From contig CP099863.1 of the NCBI GenBank assembly GCA_024134725.1, positions 3,593,258-3,657,257 of the forward strand: 64,000 nucleotides of DNA. The letters run 5' to 3'. This stretch comes from Bacillus sp. 1780r2a1. Its GTDB lineage: Bacteria; Bacillota; Bacilli; Bacillales; Bacillaceae_H. Under the pieces are notes generated by a model that was not told the origin of the DNA, did no database searches, and saw nothing but the letters and a program-made list of their open reading frames with translations. The translations under genes and the position numbers were made by a program. Positions within the stretch are counted from its first letter, which is position 1. Each line of letters opens with the position of its first letter. Below are positions 47,176-57,263 of the stretch, in pieces.

Positions 47176-47949
47176 TTACTTCCCAACAAACTTTGGCTCT
47201 CTTTTTTCAATAAAAGCCGTAACGCCTTCTTTTGCATCTTCTGTATTGAATACGCTTCCAAAAAGGTGCGCTTCTTTTTCTACACCCTCGTAATAACGGT
47301 TCGTTTTTGTATACTGTAGTAATTCAAGAGTTGCTTTTACAGAACTTGGGCTCTTTTTAGCAATAGCTTCTGCTATCGCTGTTACTTTTGAATGCAGTTC
47401 CTCCTCTTCGTAGGAAGCATTCGCTAGTCCAAGAGTTACCGCTTCCTTTCCCTTAATTGGTCTGCTTGTTAGCATCATTTCACATGCCTTAGCAGTTCCC
47501 ACATAGCGTGGTAGTCGCTGGGTACCTGCAAATCCAGGAATGATTCCAAGCTGCAGTTCAGGTAGGCCAAGCTTTGCATCATGCGTAACAAATCGCATGT
47601 GGCAGCTCATTGCTAATTCTAACCCGCCGCCTAGAGCCGCTCCATGAATCATGGCAATAATAGGCTTTGAATAATTTTCAATATACTCGAATAAGTCTTG
47701 ACCTTTTTTAGCTAAGTTTTCATATTGAGTGGACTGTTGTAAGGAAGTAAACTCTTTAATATCGGCTCCTGCACAGAAAAAGCGCCCTTCACCTTTTAGA
47801 ATAATAGCTCGAGTTTCCTCAATTGTTTCGTACTTTTTTAATAGTTGTGAAAGCTCTTGTAATACGCCTTGAGACAACGCATTAGCAGGTGGGTTATTAA
47901 ATGTAATAAACGTCATTCCTTGAATTGTTTCACTATACAAAGCGCTCAA
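47176..47949 (-). CDS. fadB: Enoyl-CoA hydratase
   Basis: A 257-residue crotonase hydrating trans-2-enoyl-CoA in beta-oxidation. The oxyanion-hole motifs are FCAGADIKEF (about 58-67) and IHGAALGGGLELAMSC (about 104-119); catalytic glutamates lie in the latter and in LPELQLGIIPGFAGTQ. The start is TTG at 47949 with AAGAGGTGAG upstream. It follows fadR by 48 bases and matches B. subtilis FadB (YsiB). Confidence 0.95.
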   Translation of the reverse strand: MSALYSETIQGMTFITFNNPPANALSQGVLQELSQLLKKYETIEETRAIILKGEGRFFCAGADIKEFTSLQQSTQYENLAKKGQDLFEYIENYSKPIIAMIHGAALGGGLELAMSCHMRFVTHDAKLGLPELQLGIIPGFAGTQRLPRYVGTAKACEMMLTSRPIKGKEAVTLGLANASYEEEELHSKVTAIAEAIAKKSPSSVKATLELLQYTKTNRYYEGVEKEAHLFGSVFNTEDAKEGVTAFIEKREPKFVGK

Positions 47950-47997
47950 TTCTACTCACCTCTTGCTTCAATTTATGTAGAGCATGAGCTCTCCCCA

Positions 47998-48588
47998 TTA
48001 AAGCGGAGAGCCACTGCATCCATTCATTAATAAATAGTGTACTTTTTTAGATAATTCGCTCAATTCGTAACGTTGATCATTCATCACCCATGTAGTGACC
48101 GTTTCATCAATTGTTCCAAATATCATTTGGCGTGCTAAACGAATATCCAAGTTTTCTGGAAACTCTCCTGTTTCAATTCCCTTTTGAAGAATGGTATCAA
48201 TAACAGTAAGATAATCTTTTAATACATCATTAATTTTCAAACGAAGCTCTTTATTAGATTGTCTTAACTCTAACTGTGTGACAACTGCTAATGAATAATC
48301 GCTTGCTAAGAATGAGAAGTGTTTATCAATTAACATATACAGGCGTTCAGAAGCAGTGTTTACTTCAACGATTTCTTCCTGTATTTTTTCAATAAACTGC
48401 CCCATCTTTTCTTGAAATAAAGAAATTAATACGTCTTCTTTATTTTTAAAGTATAAATAAATCGTTCCATCAGCTACCCCTGCTTGTTTAGCAATCTTGG
48501 AAACCTGAGCATTATGGTAGCCGTTTTCAGCAATAACAATTACTGCTGCATCAATAATTTGCATGTACTTTGGCTTATTTCTTTTCAA
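47998..48588 (-). CDS. fadR: TetR-family fatty-acid regulator FadR
   Basis: A 196-residue TetR repressor. The N-terminal HTH (about residues 10-55) includes IAENGYHNAQVSKIAKQAGVADGTIYLYFKNKEDVL; the C-terminal half senses long-chain acyl-CoA in B. subtilis FadR (YsiA), derepressing beta-oxidation genes. The start is TTG at 48588 with AGGAG ten bases upstream. A FadR-type palindrome lies 24 bases upstream, so the operon is autoregulated. Confidence 0.95.
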   Translation of the reverse strand: MKRNKPKYMQIIDAAVIVIAENGYHNAQVSKIAKQAGVADGTIYLYFKNKEDVLISLFQEKMGQFIEKIQEEIVEVNTASERLYMLIDKHFSFLASDYSLAVVTQLELRQSNKELRLKINDVLKDYLTVIDTILQKGIETGEFPENLDIRLARQMIFGTIDETVTTWVMNDQRYELSELSKKVHYLLMNGCSGSPL

Positions 48589-48611
48589 TCTAGATACGCT
48601 CCTTTAAAATA

Positions 48612-48629
48612 TGAATGATGATTCATTCA
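48612..48629 (-). promoter_or_regulatory. FadR operator upstream of fadR
   Basis: TGAATGATGATTCATTCA is a near-perfect palindrome matching the B. subtilis FadR box TGAATGAMTANTCATTCA at all but two positions. Confidence 0.85.
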
Positions 48630-48677
48630 TATTTTTATAATAAAGAAATAAGATGATTCTGTCAATTGTGTTTTATA

Positions 48678-48707
48678 AAAAAAAGAGACGACGTTTATCA
48701 CGTCGCC
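48678..48707 (-). terminator. Terminator at the 3' end of lcfA
   Basis: The stem GGCGACGT/ACGTCGTC (one G-U) followed by CTTTTTTTT on the minus strand. The lcfA stop codon lies in the loop, and it separates lcfA from fadR. Confidence 0.85.
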
Positions 48708-50386
48708 TTTTTTTGGCTTTCTTTTTCTTCCTCAACGAGTGCTCTCCTTAAAATCTTTCCGACTGCTGTTTTCGGAAGTTCTTTTCGAAACTCGTATACC
48801 CGAGGAACTTTATATGCCGCTAAATATTGACGTGAAAAAGTATTTAATTCTTCTTCTGTACATGATACACCATTTTTTAGAACAATGTAAGCTTTTACTG
48901 TTTCTCCTCTATATTCATCTGGAATCCCAACCACAACGACTTCTTGTACTTTAGGATGTTCATAGAGTATCTCCTCAATTTCACGAGGATAAATATTATA
49001 TCCCCCTGCAATGATCATATCTTTTTTACGATCTACAATATAGAAGAACCCACTTTCATCCATATAACCAACATCACCTGTTTTCAGCCATCCATCTTGT
49101 AACACAGCTTCCGTTTCGTCAGGACGTTTCCAATATCCTTTCATAACCTGTGGACCTTTTACCACAATTTCACCAACTTCATTAATTGGCAAAGCTTCAC
49201 CAGTTTCAAAAGAAACAATTTTGGCATCTGTATCTGGCCAAGGAACACCGACACTCCCTCTAATTCTCTTTGCCCAAACAAAATTAGAGTGTGTAACTGG
49301 AGAAGTTTCGGTTAAGCCGTAACCTTCTACTAACTTTCCTCCCGTTATTTCCTCAAATTTTTCCTGTACTTCAACAGGGAGAGGTGCAGAACCACTAATA
49401 CATGAATCAATGGATGACAAATTATATTTGCTCAGATCTGGATGGTTTAATAACGCAATATAAATAGTTGGTGCACCTGGAAATAAGGTAGGCCGCTGCT
49501 TATGAATCGTTTTTAAAACACTTTCCGCATCAAATTTGGGTAATAAAATCATTTCATAACCTTCTAAAACAGATAAGATGAGTACGGTTGTTAAACCATA
49601 TACGTGAAAGAACGGTAAAACTCCAAGAATCTTTTCCTGACCTTGTTTGCATCGATAAAGCCAATGAGAGCACATTGTTGCGTTCGCTACTAAATTTTTA
49701 TGGGTAAGCATAACCCCTTTTGGAAATCCAGTTGTTCCACCAGTATATTGTAATAAGGCAATATCCGCATTAGAAGTAACGTCATATACAAAGATTTCAG
49801 ATTCTCTTTTACGCTTCATAATAGTTGGGAATAGGTGCGTATCACCCATATGCTCAACTTGAACAGTGATGGTTTGCTGCTTTTTTTGTACATAAGGATA
49901 TAATAGGTTTTTCGGGAATGGTAAGTAGTCTTTAATTGAAGTTGAAATAACGTGCTTAACTTTTGTTAACGCTTTCACTTTTGAAATGCGTGGATACAAT
50001 AAATCTAAACCAATAATACATATTGCTTCTGAATCATTTAATTGATACTCTAATTCTCTTTCTGTGTACAACGGATTAGTTTCAACAACGATTCCTCCGG
50101 CTAAGAGAACCCCGTAAAAAGAAATAACAGCTTGAGGACAATTGGGCAGCATTATGGCGACTCGATCTCCGTGTTGGACACCTAGTTCCTTTAGGTATAC
50201 AGCTAACGTAATGGCTTGCTCGTATAGTTCATGAAACGTGAGTCGTTTTCCTAAAAAATGCACAGCACATTTATGAGGATTCTTCTTAGCTGCTTCCTCA
50301 AAAAGCTGTGCTAATGTCTTTTCACTGTATGCAAGTGAATGAGGTACTTCAGGTGGATATTGAGAAACCCATGGCTTATCAAGCAT
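48698..50386 (-). CDS. lcfA: Long-chain acyl-CoA synthetase
   Basis: A 562-residue AMP-forming fatty-acyl-CoA ligase activating fatty acids for beta-oxidation. The AMP-binding P-loop-like motif LQYTGGTTGFPKGVML is near residue 215, followed by GYGLTETSPV and the hinge VDRKKDMIIAGGYNIYPREIE. The start ATG has AAAGGGAGGG upstream. The terminator at its 3' end makes it a unit distinct from fadR-fadB-etfBA, unlike the single operon in B. subtilis. Confidence 0.96.
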   Translation of the reverse strand: MLDKPWVSQYPPEVPHSLAYSEKTLAQLFEEAAKKNPHKCAVHFLGKRLTFHELYEQAITLAVYLKELGVQHGDRVAIMLPNCPQAVISFYGVLLAGGIVVETNPLYTERELEYQLNDSEAICIIGLDLLYPRISKVKALTKVKHVISTSIKDYLPFPKNLLYPYVQKKQQTITVQVEHMGDTHLFPTIMKRKRESEIFVYDVTSNADIALLQYTGGTTGFPKGVMLTHKNLVANATMCSHWLYRCKQGQEKILGVLPFFHVYGLTTVLILSVLEGYEMILLPKFDAESVLKTIHKQRPTLFPGAPTIYIALLNHPDLSKYNLSSIDSCISGSAPLPVEVQEKFEEITGGKLVEGYGLTETSPVTHSNFVWAKRIRGSVGVPWPDTDAKIVSFETGEALPINEVGEIVVKGPQVMKGYWKRPDETEAVLQDGWLKTGDVGYMDESGFFYIVDRKKDMIIAGGYNIYPREIEEILYEHPKVQEVVVVGIPDEYRGETVKAYIVLKNGVSCTEEELNTFSRQYLAAYKVPRVYEFRKELPKTAVGKILRRALVEEEKESQKKAT

Positions 50387-50470
50387 ACTGCTCCCTCCCT
50401 TTATTTTTAAAATTTTCTTTCTTCTTAAAGTATACTACTTTTGAACCAGCGGTTAGCATGACAAATAGTT

Positions 50471-50504
50471 ATAAAAAAAGAGAAGAGGTTTTCACTCTTC
50501 TCTT
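50471..50504 (-). terminator. Terminator after the yshE microprotein ORF
   Basis: The stem AAGAGAAGAG/CTCTTCTCTT with a seven-base loop, followed by TTTTTTT on the minus strand. Confidence 0.9.
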
Positions 50505-50515
50505 CTCTAACTAAC

Positions 50516-50599
50516 TCATGAAAAAAACAACAAATATATAAGGCCAATCACCATAAACAATCCACATAGTCCAATCAATACTTTTGCCAATAGTTCCAT
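50516..50599 (-). CDS. 27-residue membrane microprotein downstream of yshE
   Basis: An ATG at 50599 with GGGGAG eight bases upstream opens a 27-codon frame (begins MELLAKVLIGLCG, ends with TGA at 50516). The product is one hydrophobic helix with an N-terminal Glu/Lys and no charged C-terminus. It begins 12 bases after the yshE stop and ends just before the operon terminator, so it is cotranscribed with mutS2... yshE-side genes. I do not recognise a family. The evidence is ribosome site, spacing and terminator position, not homology. Confidence 0.55.
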   Translation of the reverse strand: MELLAKVLIGLCGLFMVIGLIYLLFFS

Positions 50600-50611
50600 G
50601 TCTCTGCTCCC

Positions 50612-51019
50612 CTATCCAATTCCTGCACCAATGACAAACGACATGCCAACAGAAATAATCAATGAAATCAAGCCGACTGCGCGATTATCCTTTTCAATCT
50701 CGTCGTCGATTCGAAACTTTGGTGTTAAAAACTCAAAGATAAAGTAGCTGATTAACAAAAGAACAAATCCATAAATTCCCCAACCCAGCATTGTAAATAA
50801 ATTATCATTATGCTCAATAGAGTATTTAAAAATATTGGCTAATCCAAATATTTTACCTCCTGTAGCCATGGCAACTGCAAGATTTCCCTTTTGAATCTCT
50901 TCCCAATTTTTATACTTTGTTACGAGTTCAAAAATCGCTAAAAATACAACGATACTTAATATAACAACGCTGTAGTAAGCAGCTGATTCCACGTACGGAT
51001 CTTTCCAAAAATTATCCAT
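50612..51019 (-). CDS. yshE: YshE-like DUF350 membrane protein
   Basis: A 135-residue membrane protein with four predicted segments (about residues 15-33, 46-60, 76-96 and 112-133) and the DUF350 pattern KGNLAVAMATGGKIFGLA. Function is unknown; DUF350 proteins are often encoded near envelope or stress genes. It follows mutS2 after 33 bases with GGAGGAGAG upstream. Position matches B. subtilis yshE. Confidence 0.9.
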   Translation of the reverse strand: MDNFWKDPYVESAAYYSVVILSIVVFLAIFELVTKYKNWEEIQKGNLAVAMATGGKIFGLANIFKYSIEHNDNLFTMLGWGIYGFVLLLISYFIFEFLTPKFRIDDEIEKDNRAVGLISLIISVGMSFVIGAGIG

Positions 51020-51052
51020 TCCTTGCAGCTCTCCTCCCCCTCATTTTCTCTA

Positions 51053-53416
51053 TTACTTAAATTCTACGACAGTAACACCTGTCCCTCCTTCACCAGCTTC
51101 GCCAAATCGAGCTGATTTAACCGAACGATGGTTCTTCAAGTATTCTTGCACACCTTTTCGTAAAGCACCAGTTCCTTTTCCATGAATAATAGATACGCGT
51201 GGATACCCTGCAAGAAGCGCATCATCTAAATATTTTTCAACTCGACTAAGTGCATTTTCAAATCTTTCTCCTCGAAGATCTAATTCTAAGCTAACGTGAT
51301 AGTCTTTACCTTTTACCGTTGCAAGAGGCTTTGTTTCAACAGGTTTTGGTGAGTTAATATACTCTAAATCTTTTTCTTTTACTTTCATTTTCATAATGCC
51401 CATCTGAACTTGCCACTCATTACTCCCCGTACGCTCAATTAATGTGCCTTTTTGTCCCCATGTTAATACTTTTACTTCATCTCCTGACGACAGAACTCGT
51501 TCTTGCTTTTGAGGTTTAGAAACTTTCTTTTTACTCTTCTCCAATGTAGGGACTGCATCTTCTAGACGCTTTCTTGCTTCAATGAGCTCGTGCTCTTTAA
51601 TCGATGCCTGCTGATTTTTTTGCATTTGTCGTAAATCTCGGATAATGTTTTCTGCTTCTTGTGATGCTTCCTTAATTGTATCTTCAGCTTTTTTTTCTGC
51701 TTTTTCATAGAGCTTATCACGCTGTTCATTAAATTCAATGATTTGACGCTGAAGCTCTTGATGAAGCTTTTCAGATTCCTTACGTAACATTTCCGCTTCA
51801 ACTAGCTCAGCTTCTGATTTACGTCTGCTCTCTTCAAGAGCCGCAATCATGTTTTCTACTTTATTTGTCTCAGAACCAATATAACTCTTAGCATGATCGA
51901 TGACTTTATCTTCTAGCCCTAGTCGCTTGGAAATTTCGAATGCATTACTTCGTCCTGGTACACCAATTAACAGCTTATAAGTTGGACTCAACGTTTCAAT
52001 ATCAAACTCCACGCTCGCATTTACAACACCAGCCCGGTTATATCCATACGCCTTTAATTCTGGATAGTGAGTGGTTGCAACCACTCTTGCACCGCATCCA
52101 TATACTTCATCCAAAATCGAAATAGCTAGAGCTGCTCCTTCTTGAGGGTCTGTACCCGCTCCCAGCTCATCAAATAAAACAAGACTTTCGCTATCTACTT
52201 TCTTTAAAATATCTACTATATTAACCATATGAGAAGAGAACGTACTTAAACTTTGTTCAATTGATTGCTCATCTCCAATGTCAGCAAATACGTTTTTAAA
52301 CACTGCCATCTCTGAACCGTCTAGCGCTGGAACTTGAAGACCTGCTTGAGCCATTAATGTAAATAAACCAATTGTTTTTAGCGTAACGGTTTTACCACCT
52401 GTATTAGGACCAGTGATAACAATTGACGTATAGTCATTACCAAGCTCAATGTCATTGGCTACCACTTCATCCTGTGAAATCAAAGGATGCTTCGCTTTAA
52501 ATAGCTTAATGTAACCTCGGTCATTCATTTTTGGCTTTGAAGCTTTTAATTCATGACTATAACGGCCTTTAGCAAACATAAAATCTAATTCACCAAGCAA
52601 ATAAACATTTTGTCTCAGCTCATTTGCTACTTCTGCTACTTGAGTCGTGAGTTCAATCAAAATCTTCTCGATTTCTTGCTTTTCTTTCATTTTTGCTTCT
52701 TGCAATTCATTATTTAACGTAACAATTGCTTGCGGTTCAATAAATAGTGTTGCACCTGAAGATGATTGATCGTGAACGATACCCCCGTAAGCACTTCGAT
52801 ACTCTTGTTTTACCGGAATAACAAATCGGTCATTTCGAATTGTTACAACCGTATCTGAGAGCATTTTTTGAGCAGAAGATGAGCGAACTAAGCTCTCTAG
52901 CTTTTGGCGAATACGTGATTCAGTCGAACGAAGTTTTTGACGAATACCTCTCAGCTGTTCGCTAGCACCATCTAGAACTGTTCCATTTTCATCGATACTC
53001 ATCTTAACTGCTTGCTCTACTTCTGGGAGCGATATTAACTTTTCAATATGTTCTTGAATAATTGGAATTTGAACGTCTTCGTCTTCCGCTAACTGTTCAA
53101 TAAATTGTCTTAATTGTCTCGCTGCATAAATTGTACCTGCAATATCTAAAAGCTCATTTGGACTTAATGTTCCTCCAATTTCAGCTCGTTTTACGCTTTG
53201 TCTCACATCCGAAATTCCTCCCAAAGGGGCATGTCCACGAAGCCTTAGAACCGTTGTTGCTTCATCTGTAGCATCCTGCCATTTTAACACCTGTTCATAG
53301 TCTGTAGATGGAACAAGCTGTTCTACTTTTTCTCTTCCTAGAGATGAGGCAACTTTTGTAGCTAGCTGTTCTTTTACTTTATTAAATTCAAGCACTTGAA
53401 AGATCCTTGGTTGCAA
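51053..53416 (-). CDS. mutS2: MutS2 endonuclease/ATPase
   Basis: A 787-residue MutS paralogue without mismatch-recognition domains. It has a lever region, an ATPase with Walker [10 protein letters not shown] (near residue 336), a long coiled coil (about 520-620), a KOW-like segment and a C-terminal Smr nuclease domain ([24 protein letters not shown]). It limits recombination and, in B. subtilis, MutS2 also rescues collided ribosomes. The start is TTG at 53416 with AGGAGG upstream, 22 bases after polX. Confidence 0.97.
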   Translation of the reverse strand: MQPRIFQVLEFNKVKEQLATKVASSLGREKVEQLVPSTDYEQVLKWQDATDEATTVLRLRGHAPLGGISDVRQSVKRAEIGGTLSPNELLDIAGTIYAARQLRQFIEQLAEDEDVQIPIIQEHIEKLISLPEVEQAVKMSIDENGTVLDGASEQLRGIRQKLRSTESRIRQKLESLVRSSSAQKMLSDTVVTIRNDRFVIPVKQEYRSAYGGIVHDQSSSGATLFIEPQAIVTLNNELQEAKMKEKQEIEKILIELTTQVAEVANELRQNVYLLGELDFMFAKGRYSHELKASKPKMNDRGYIKLFKAKHPLISQDEVVANDIELGNDYTSIVITGPNTGGKTVTLKTIGLFTLMAQAGLQVPALDGSEMAVFKNVFADIGDEQSIEQSLSTFSSHMVNIVDILKKVDSESLVLFDELGAGTDPQEGAALAISILDEVYGCGARVVATTHYPELKAYGYNRAGVVNASVEFDIETLSPTYKLLIGVPGRSNAFEISKRLGLEDKVIDHAKSYIGSETNKVENMIAALEESRRKSEAELVEAEMLRKESEKLHQELQRQIIEFNEQRDKLYEKAEKKAEDTIKEASQEAENIIRDLRQMQKNQQASIKEHELIEARKRLEDAVPTLEKSKKKVSKPQKQERVLSSGDEVKVLTWGQKGTLIERTGSNEWQVQMGIMKMKVKEKDLEYINSPKPVETKPLATVKGKDYHVSLELDLRGERFENALSRVEKYLDDALLAGYPRVSIIHGKGTGALRKGVQEYLKNHRSVKSARFGEAGEGGTGVTVVEFK

Positions 53417-53438
53417 AATAAATTCCTCCTGATAATTA

Positions 53439-55154
53439 TTACTCTTTATGGCGATTTAAAAATATCTTTAACTCATCTAAATTATACGTATTCAATACTG
53501 TTTCAGGCTTTAACCATCCCTTTACGCCAGTTGATACACCAACCTTCATGTCTTCTAACATCTCAAGGTTGTGAGCATCTGTATTAATAGCGATTTTCAC
53601 CCCTGCTTCTTGTGCTTTTTTAATATGTTCTGCTGCTAAATCTAAGCGATTCGGGTTTGCATTTAACTCAAGCGCAGTATTGGTTTCTTTAGCAAGTGAG
53701 ATTAACAAATCAATGTCCACATCATATCCTTCTCTTCGACCAATTAAGCGGCCGGTTGGATGTGCAATTAAATCTACATGTTGATTTGTTAATGCATTTT
53801 TCAAACGCATCATAATTTCTTCACGTGATTGTGAAAAGCTTGAATGGATAGACGCAATGACAAAGTCCATTTCCGCTAATAAATCGTCTTCATAATCAAG
53901 CGTCCCATCTGGTAAAATGTCCATTTCAATTCCTGCTAGAATTGTAAAATCAGTATATTTTTCATTTAACCTCTTTACTTCTTCTCGTTGCTTGCGAATA
54001 CGTTCTGGTGTTAATCCATTAGCTACTTTTAAATACTGTGAGTGATCGGTAATAGCCATATATTCATAGCCTTTTGCTCGACACGCTTCAGCCATTTCTT
54101 CAAGCGAGTAACCTCCATCACTCCAAGTTGAGTGCATATGTAAGTCACCTTTAATATCCTCATGCTTTAAGAGCTCTTGGTTCTTTATAAACACATCTAC
54201 TTCACGTCCATCTTCTCTCACCTCGGGTGGAATGAATGCTAGTCCAAAATGGTGATAGAACGCTTCTTCTGTTTCAAATGTTTGAAGTTCACCTGTTTCT
54301 ACGTTTTCCACACCGTACTCACTAATCTTCTCACCGTTTTCTTTGGCTAATTGACGCATGCGAACATTATGATCTTTAGAACCCGTGAAATGATGAAGCG
54401 TTGTAACAAAAGCTTCATCTTGGACAAGACGGAAGTCAACAGATACATCATAATCATAGCCTAGCGTAACAGAAACTTTTGTATCTCCATTTGAAATGAC
54501 ATCTTTAACAAGTGGTAGTGATACAAGCTGTTCTCGAACAGCTGCTGGGTTTTCCGTTGAAATGATAAAATCCAAATCTTTTACCGTTTCTTTCATTCGT
54601 CTAATACTTCCAGCTTGTGAATATCGAATAATATCTGTCATCGCTTCTAGTTGGCCTAGAATTTCTTCAGCAATTGGCAGCATGAATGCAAGTGGTAAAC
54701 GCTCTGGTCTTTTTCCATATTCCGCGATTGCAGCTAAAATCTTTTCTTCCGTTTTCTTACCAAAGCCGGCTAATCCCTGAACTTTTTCATTACGGCAAGC
54801 TTCTTCTAATGAAATGATGTCCACAATGTCTAGCTCTTTATATAACTTCGCAATCTTTTTCCCACCTAATCCAGGAAGTTTCAAAAGTGGCACTAGTCCT
54901 TCGGGAACCTCTGTTTTCAAGTCGTCTAATACGGATGACTGACCTGTCTCTCTAAACTCTTCAATTACCGTCGCCGTACCTTTTCCAATTCCTTGTAGAG
55001 CTGTTACGTCTCCAATGTCGCTTAGGCTACGCTCATCGCTTTCAAGAGCTGCAGCAGCTTTACGAAAAGCAGAAATTTTAAATGGATTATCCCCTTTTAA
55101 CTCCATATATATAGCAATAGTCTCCAAAAGTTTAATAACATCTTTTTTATTCAT
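53439..55154 (-). CDS. polX: Family X DNA polymerase with PHP domain (PolX)
   Basis: A 571-residue repair polymerase. The N-terminal HhH/Pol-beta domain runs to about residue 310 ([28 protein letters not shown] with catalytic aspartates), and the C-terminal PHP domain ([16 protein letters not shown] near 338, [13 protein letters not shown] near 470, INTDAH near 530) supplies 3'-5' exonuclease activity. It fills short gaps in base-excision repair. It is cotranscribed with mutS2. Confidence 0.97.
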   Translation of the reverse strand: MNKKDVIKLLETIAIYMELKGDNPFKISAFRKAAAALESDERSLSDIGDVTALQGIGKGTATVIEEFRETGQSSVLDDLKTEVPEGLVPLLKLPGLGGKKIAKLYKELDIVDIISLEEACRNEKVQGLAGFGKKTEEKILAAIAEYGKRPERLPLAFMLPIAEEILGQLEAMTDIIRYSQAGSIRRMKETVKDLDFIISTENPAAVREQLVSLPLVKDVISNGDTKVSVTLGYDYDVSVDFRLVQDEAFVTTLHHFTGSKDHNVRMRQLAKENGEKISEYGVENVETGELQTFETEEAFYHHFGLAFIPPEVREDGREVDVFIKNQELLKHEDIKGDLHMHSTWSDGGYSLEEMAEACRAKGYEYMAITDHSQYLKVANGLTPERIRKQREEVKRLNEKYTDFTILAGIEMDILPDGTLDYEDDLLAEMDFVIASIHSSFSQSREEIMMRLKNALTNQHVDLIAHPTGRLIGRREGYDVDIDLLISLAKETNTALELNANPNRLDLAAEHIKKAQEAGVKIAINTDAHNLEMLEDMKVGVSTGVKGWLKPETVLNTYNLDELKIFLNRHKE

Positions 55155-55263
55155 TATTCAACCTCGATTCAAGATTTATATGTATGAGTACCGTCTATCT
55201 TTATCTTTACTATTTTGACACTAAAAAGCTTTATTTACGTTTAGTCCTTCTTCATTATTGTAA

Positions 55264-55324
55264 AACAAAAAAAGAGGATTTCAAAAGTATTATGCCACTT
55301 CTGAGCAATCCTCTCCACTGTCTA
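55264..55324 (-). terminator. Terminator after yshB
   Basis: The outer stem AGAGGATT/AATCCTCT with inner AAGT/ACTT, followed by TTTTTTTG on the minus strand. It separates zapA-yshB from polX-mutS2. Confidence 0.85.
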
Positions 55325-55338
55325 TTTAAATTAATTAC

Positions 55339-55893
55339 TTATACCATACCGTATTCTGTCCACAAATCTTGAATAACAGATGATAGATAAGGTGTATTTT
55401 CTACAATATTTGTAGCAATTGCCGACTGCTGAATCGCCATTTGTACGTCATTTACAGGAAGAACAGCTCCAAGATATAGTAAAATGAATACAAGAACGTA
55501 AACCTCTACAAATCCTAATGCTCCTCCTCCCCATCTATTCAACTGACGTAAAATTGGAAGGTCCGTTAAAGCAGTTAGTACAGAACCAACCATACGTAAA
55601 ACAAGACGGGTTACAAAGAACAAAATCGCAAAGGCAATCATGCGGTAAAACGCATCTTCAAGAAACGCAGGATCTAGTACAAATGAAGCAACGCTTTGCT
55701 GTTGCATATTTGGAAACGGAATTAACAAACGTAGTCGAGGTGCTAAATCTGCGCTAAAAATATAGGCCACAATAAACGCTACGGCAAAACTCACAAGATG
55801 AACAATTTGTAGTATCAGCCCGCGTTTTAATCCAGTAACAAATCCCAACAGCAGCAGGATAACTAAAATAATGTCTAACATTAGAAGTCTCAT
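55339..55893 (-). CDS. yshB: CvpA-family membrane protein YshB
   Basis: A 184-residue integral membrane protein of the CvpA/colicin V production family with four segments; the [15 protein letters not shown] start and [16 protein letters not shown] block are typical. Role unknown. The ATG at 55893 overlaps the zapA stop (ATGA). A second ATG four codons on (55881) is better spaced from GAGGA and aligns with homologues starting MLDI, so the true start may be that one. Confidence 0.9.
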   Translation of the reverse strand: MRLLMLDIILVILLLLGFVTGLKRGLILQIVHLVSFAVAFIVAYIFSADLAPRLRLLIPFPNMQQQSVASFVLDPAFLEDAFYRMIAFAILFFVTRLVLRMVGSVLTALTDLPILRQLNRWGGGALGFVEVYVLVFILLYLGAVLPVNDVQMAIQQSAIATNIVENTPYLSSVIQDLWTEYGMV

Positions 55894-56150
55894 TCCTCTT
55901 TCCGATGAAGTTTTTTTTCTAACATTTCATATTCTTCTTTGAGCTTTACATACTCATTTACAATATTGACCGCAGTTAGAACAGCTAGTTTATTAATGTC
56001 TAAATACGGATTCTTTTTGCTAATCTCCCTCATTTTATCATCAACGATAGAAGCCACTAGTCGAATATGACTAGTACTTTCTGTTCCAACAATTTTATAG
56101 GGTTGGCCATATATATCAACTGTCGCACGTGTTTTATCTTGTCCTGACAC
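55890..56150 (-). CDS. zapA: Cell-division protein ZapA
   Basis: An 86-residue FtsZ-bundling protein promoting Z-ring formation. The globular head [13 protein letters not shown] is followed by DDKMREI and a C-terminal coiled coil ending [11 protein letters not shown] set the start at GTG 56150, which has GGAGG eight bases upstream and gives the usual family length; an in-frame ATG at 56225 would add 25 residues lacking homologue support. It is divergent from rnhC. Confidence 0.93.
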   Translation of the reverse strand: MSGQDKTRATVDIYGQPYKIVGTESTSHIRLVASIVDDKMREISKKNPYLDINKLAVLTAVNIVNEYVKLKEEYEMLEKKLHRKEE

Positions 56151-56308
56151 GAGAAAGTCCTCCGTTCCACGAAAAATCCTAATCAATATCATATCATGAA
56201 GAAGACTGCAATGGAAACATATCAATATTTACGTTATTATAAAAAATAGACGTTTATTTGTAAAATAAGTTGACTTACCAGCTTATTGACAAAGAAAGGT
56301 GGAGACAT

Positions 56309-57232
56309 ATGTCACACGCTGTTTTAACACTGTCATCTGATGACATCTTCAAAATGAAAGCATTTTACACCCCGCATTTACAGGCTAAAGTGCCTGCTGG
56401 TGCATTATTTACTGCAAAAACAGGAAGTTGCTCAATCACTGCTTATAGATCTGGAAAAGTCCTTTTTCAAGGAAAAGATGCAGAGATAGAAGCTGAGAAG
56501 TGGGGCAAGACAACCGCGCCGACAAAAAAGAAAGTCTCTAAAGCCAATACAACTTTACCTCCAAATTTTAGTGAGCTGTCAGTAATTGGTTCTGATGAGG
56601 TAGGTACTGGTGATTACTTCGGTCCAATGACCGTTGTTGCTGCATACGTAAAAAAAGAACAAATTCCATTGTTAAAAGAGCTCGGCGTTCGCGATTCAAA
56701 AGATTTAACCGATCAAAAAATCATCTCACTTGCTCAGCAATTAATAAAAATTATCCCATACAGCTTGCTCGTTCTACATAATGAAAAGTACAATACTTTC
56801 CAAGAACGCGGGATGACTCAAGGAAAAATGAAAGCACTTCTTCATAATAAAGTCATTTTAAATGTGCTGAATAAGCTTAGTCCTGAAAAGCCAGACGCGA
56901 TTTTAATTGATCAATTTGTTGAAAAAAATACTTACTACAAGCACATTGCTAACGAGAAAGCAATTGCTAATGAAAACGTATATTTTAGTACAAAAGGCGA
57001 AGGCGTACATTTGGCAGTAGCTGCTGCTTCTATTATTGCAAGGTATGCATTTTTAAAACAGATGGATAAGCTTTCGGAAACGGTCGGTATGACCATTCCT
57101 CGTGGCGCAGGCAAACAGGTGGATATCGCAGCTGCCTCCATTATTAAAAAGCACGGAGTCAAAGGTTTACACTCCATTGCTAAAACTCACTTCGCAAATA
57201 CGGAAAAAGCTTTAGCTTTAGTCAAAAAATAA
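56309..57232 (+). CDS. rnhC: Ribonuclease HIII
   Basis: A 307-residue RNase H type 2 enzyme degrading RNA in RNA-DNA hybrids. It has the N-terminal TBP-like DUF3378 domain (about residues 1-85) and the catalytic domain with GSDEVGTGDYFGP (near residue 93) and DQFVEKN, LAVAAASIIARY. I set the start at ATG 56309 with AAAGGTGGAG upstream; a frame beginning 13 codons earlier lacks a ribosome site. Confidence 0.96.
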   Translation: MSHAVLTLSSDDIFKMKAFYTPHLQAKVPAGALFTAKTGSCSITAYRSGKVLFQGKDAEIEAEKWGKTTAPTKKKVSKANTTLPPNFSELSVIGSDEVGTGDYFGPMTVVAAYVKKEQIPLLKELGVRDSKDLTDQKIISLAQQLIKIIPYSLLVLHNEKYNTFQERGMTQGKMKALLHNKVILNVLNKLSPEKPDAILIDQFVEKNTYYKHIANEKAIANENVYFSTKGEGVHLAVAAASIIARYAFLKQMDKLSETVGMTIPRGAGKQVDIAAASIIKKHGVKGLHSIAKTHFANTEKALALVKK

Positions 57233-57263
57233 GGAAGCGCCCAAGGGCGCTTCCTTATTTTTT
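57231..57263. terminator. Bidirectional terminator between rnhC and pheT
   Basis: A perfect 12-bp stem AAGGAAGCGCCC/GGGCGCTTCCTT with an AA loop, followed by ATTTTTT on the plus strand; it overlaps the rnhC stop. Confidence 0.93.
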
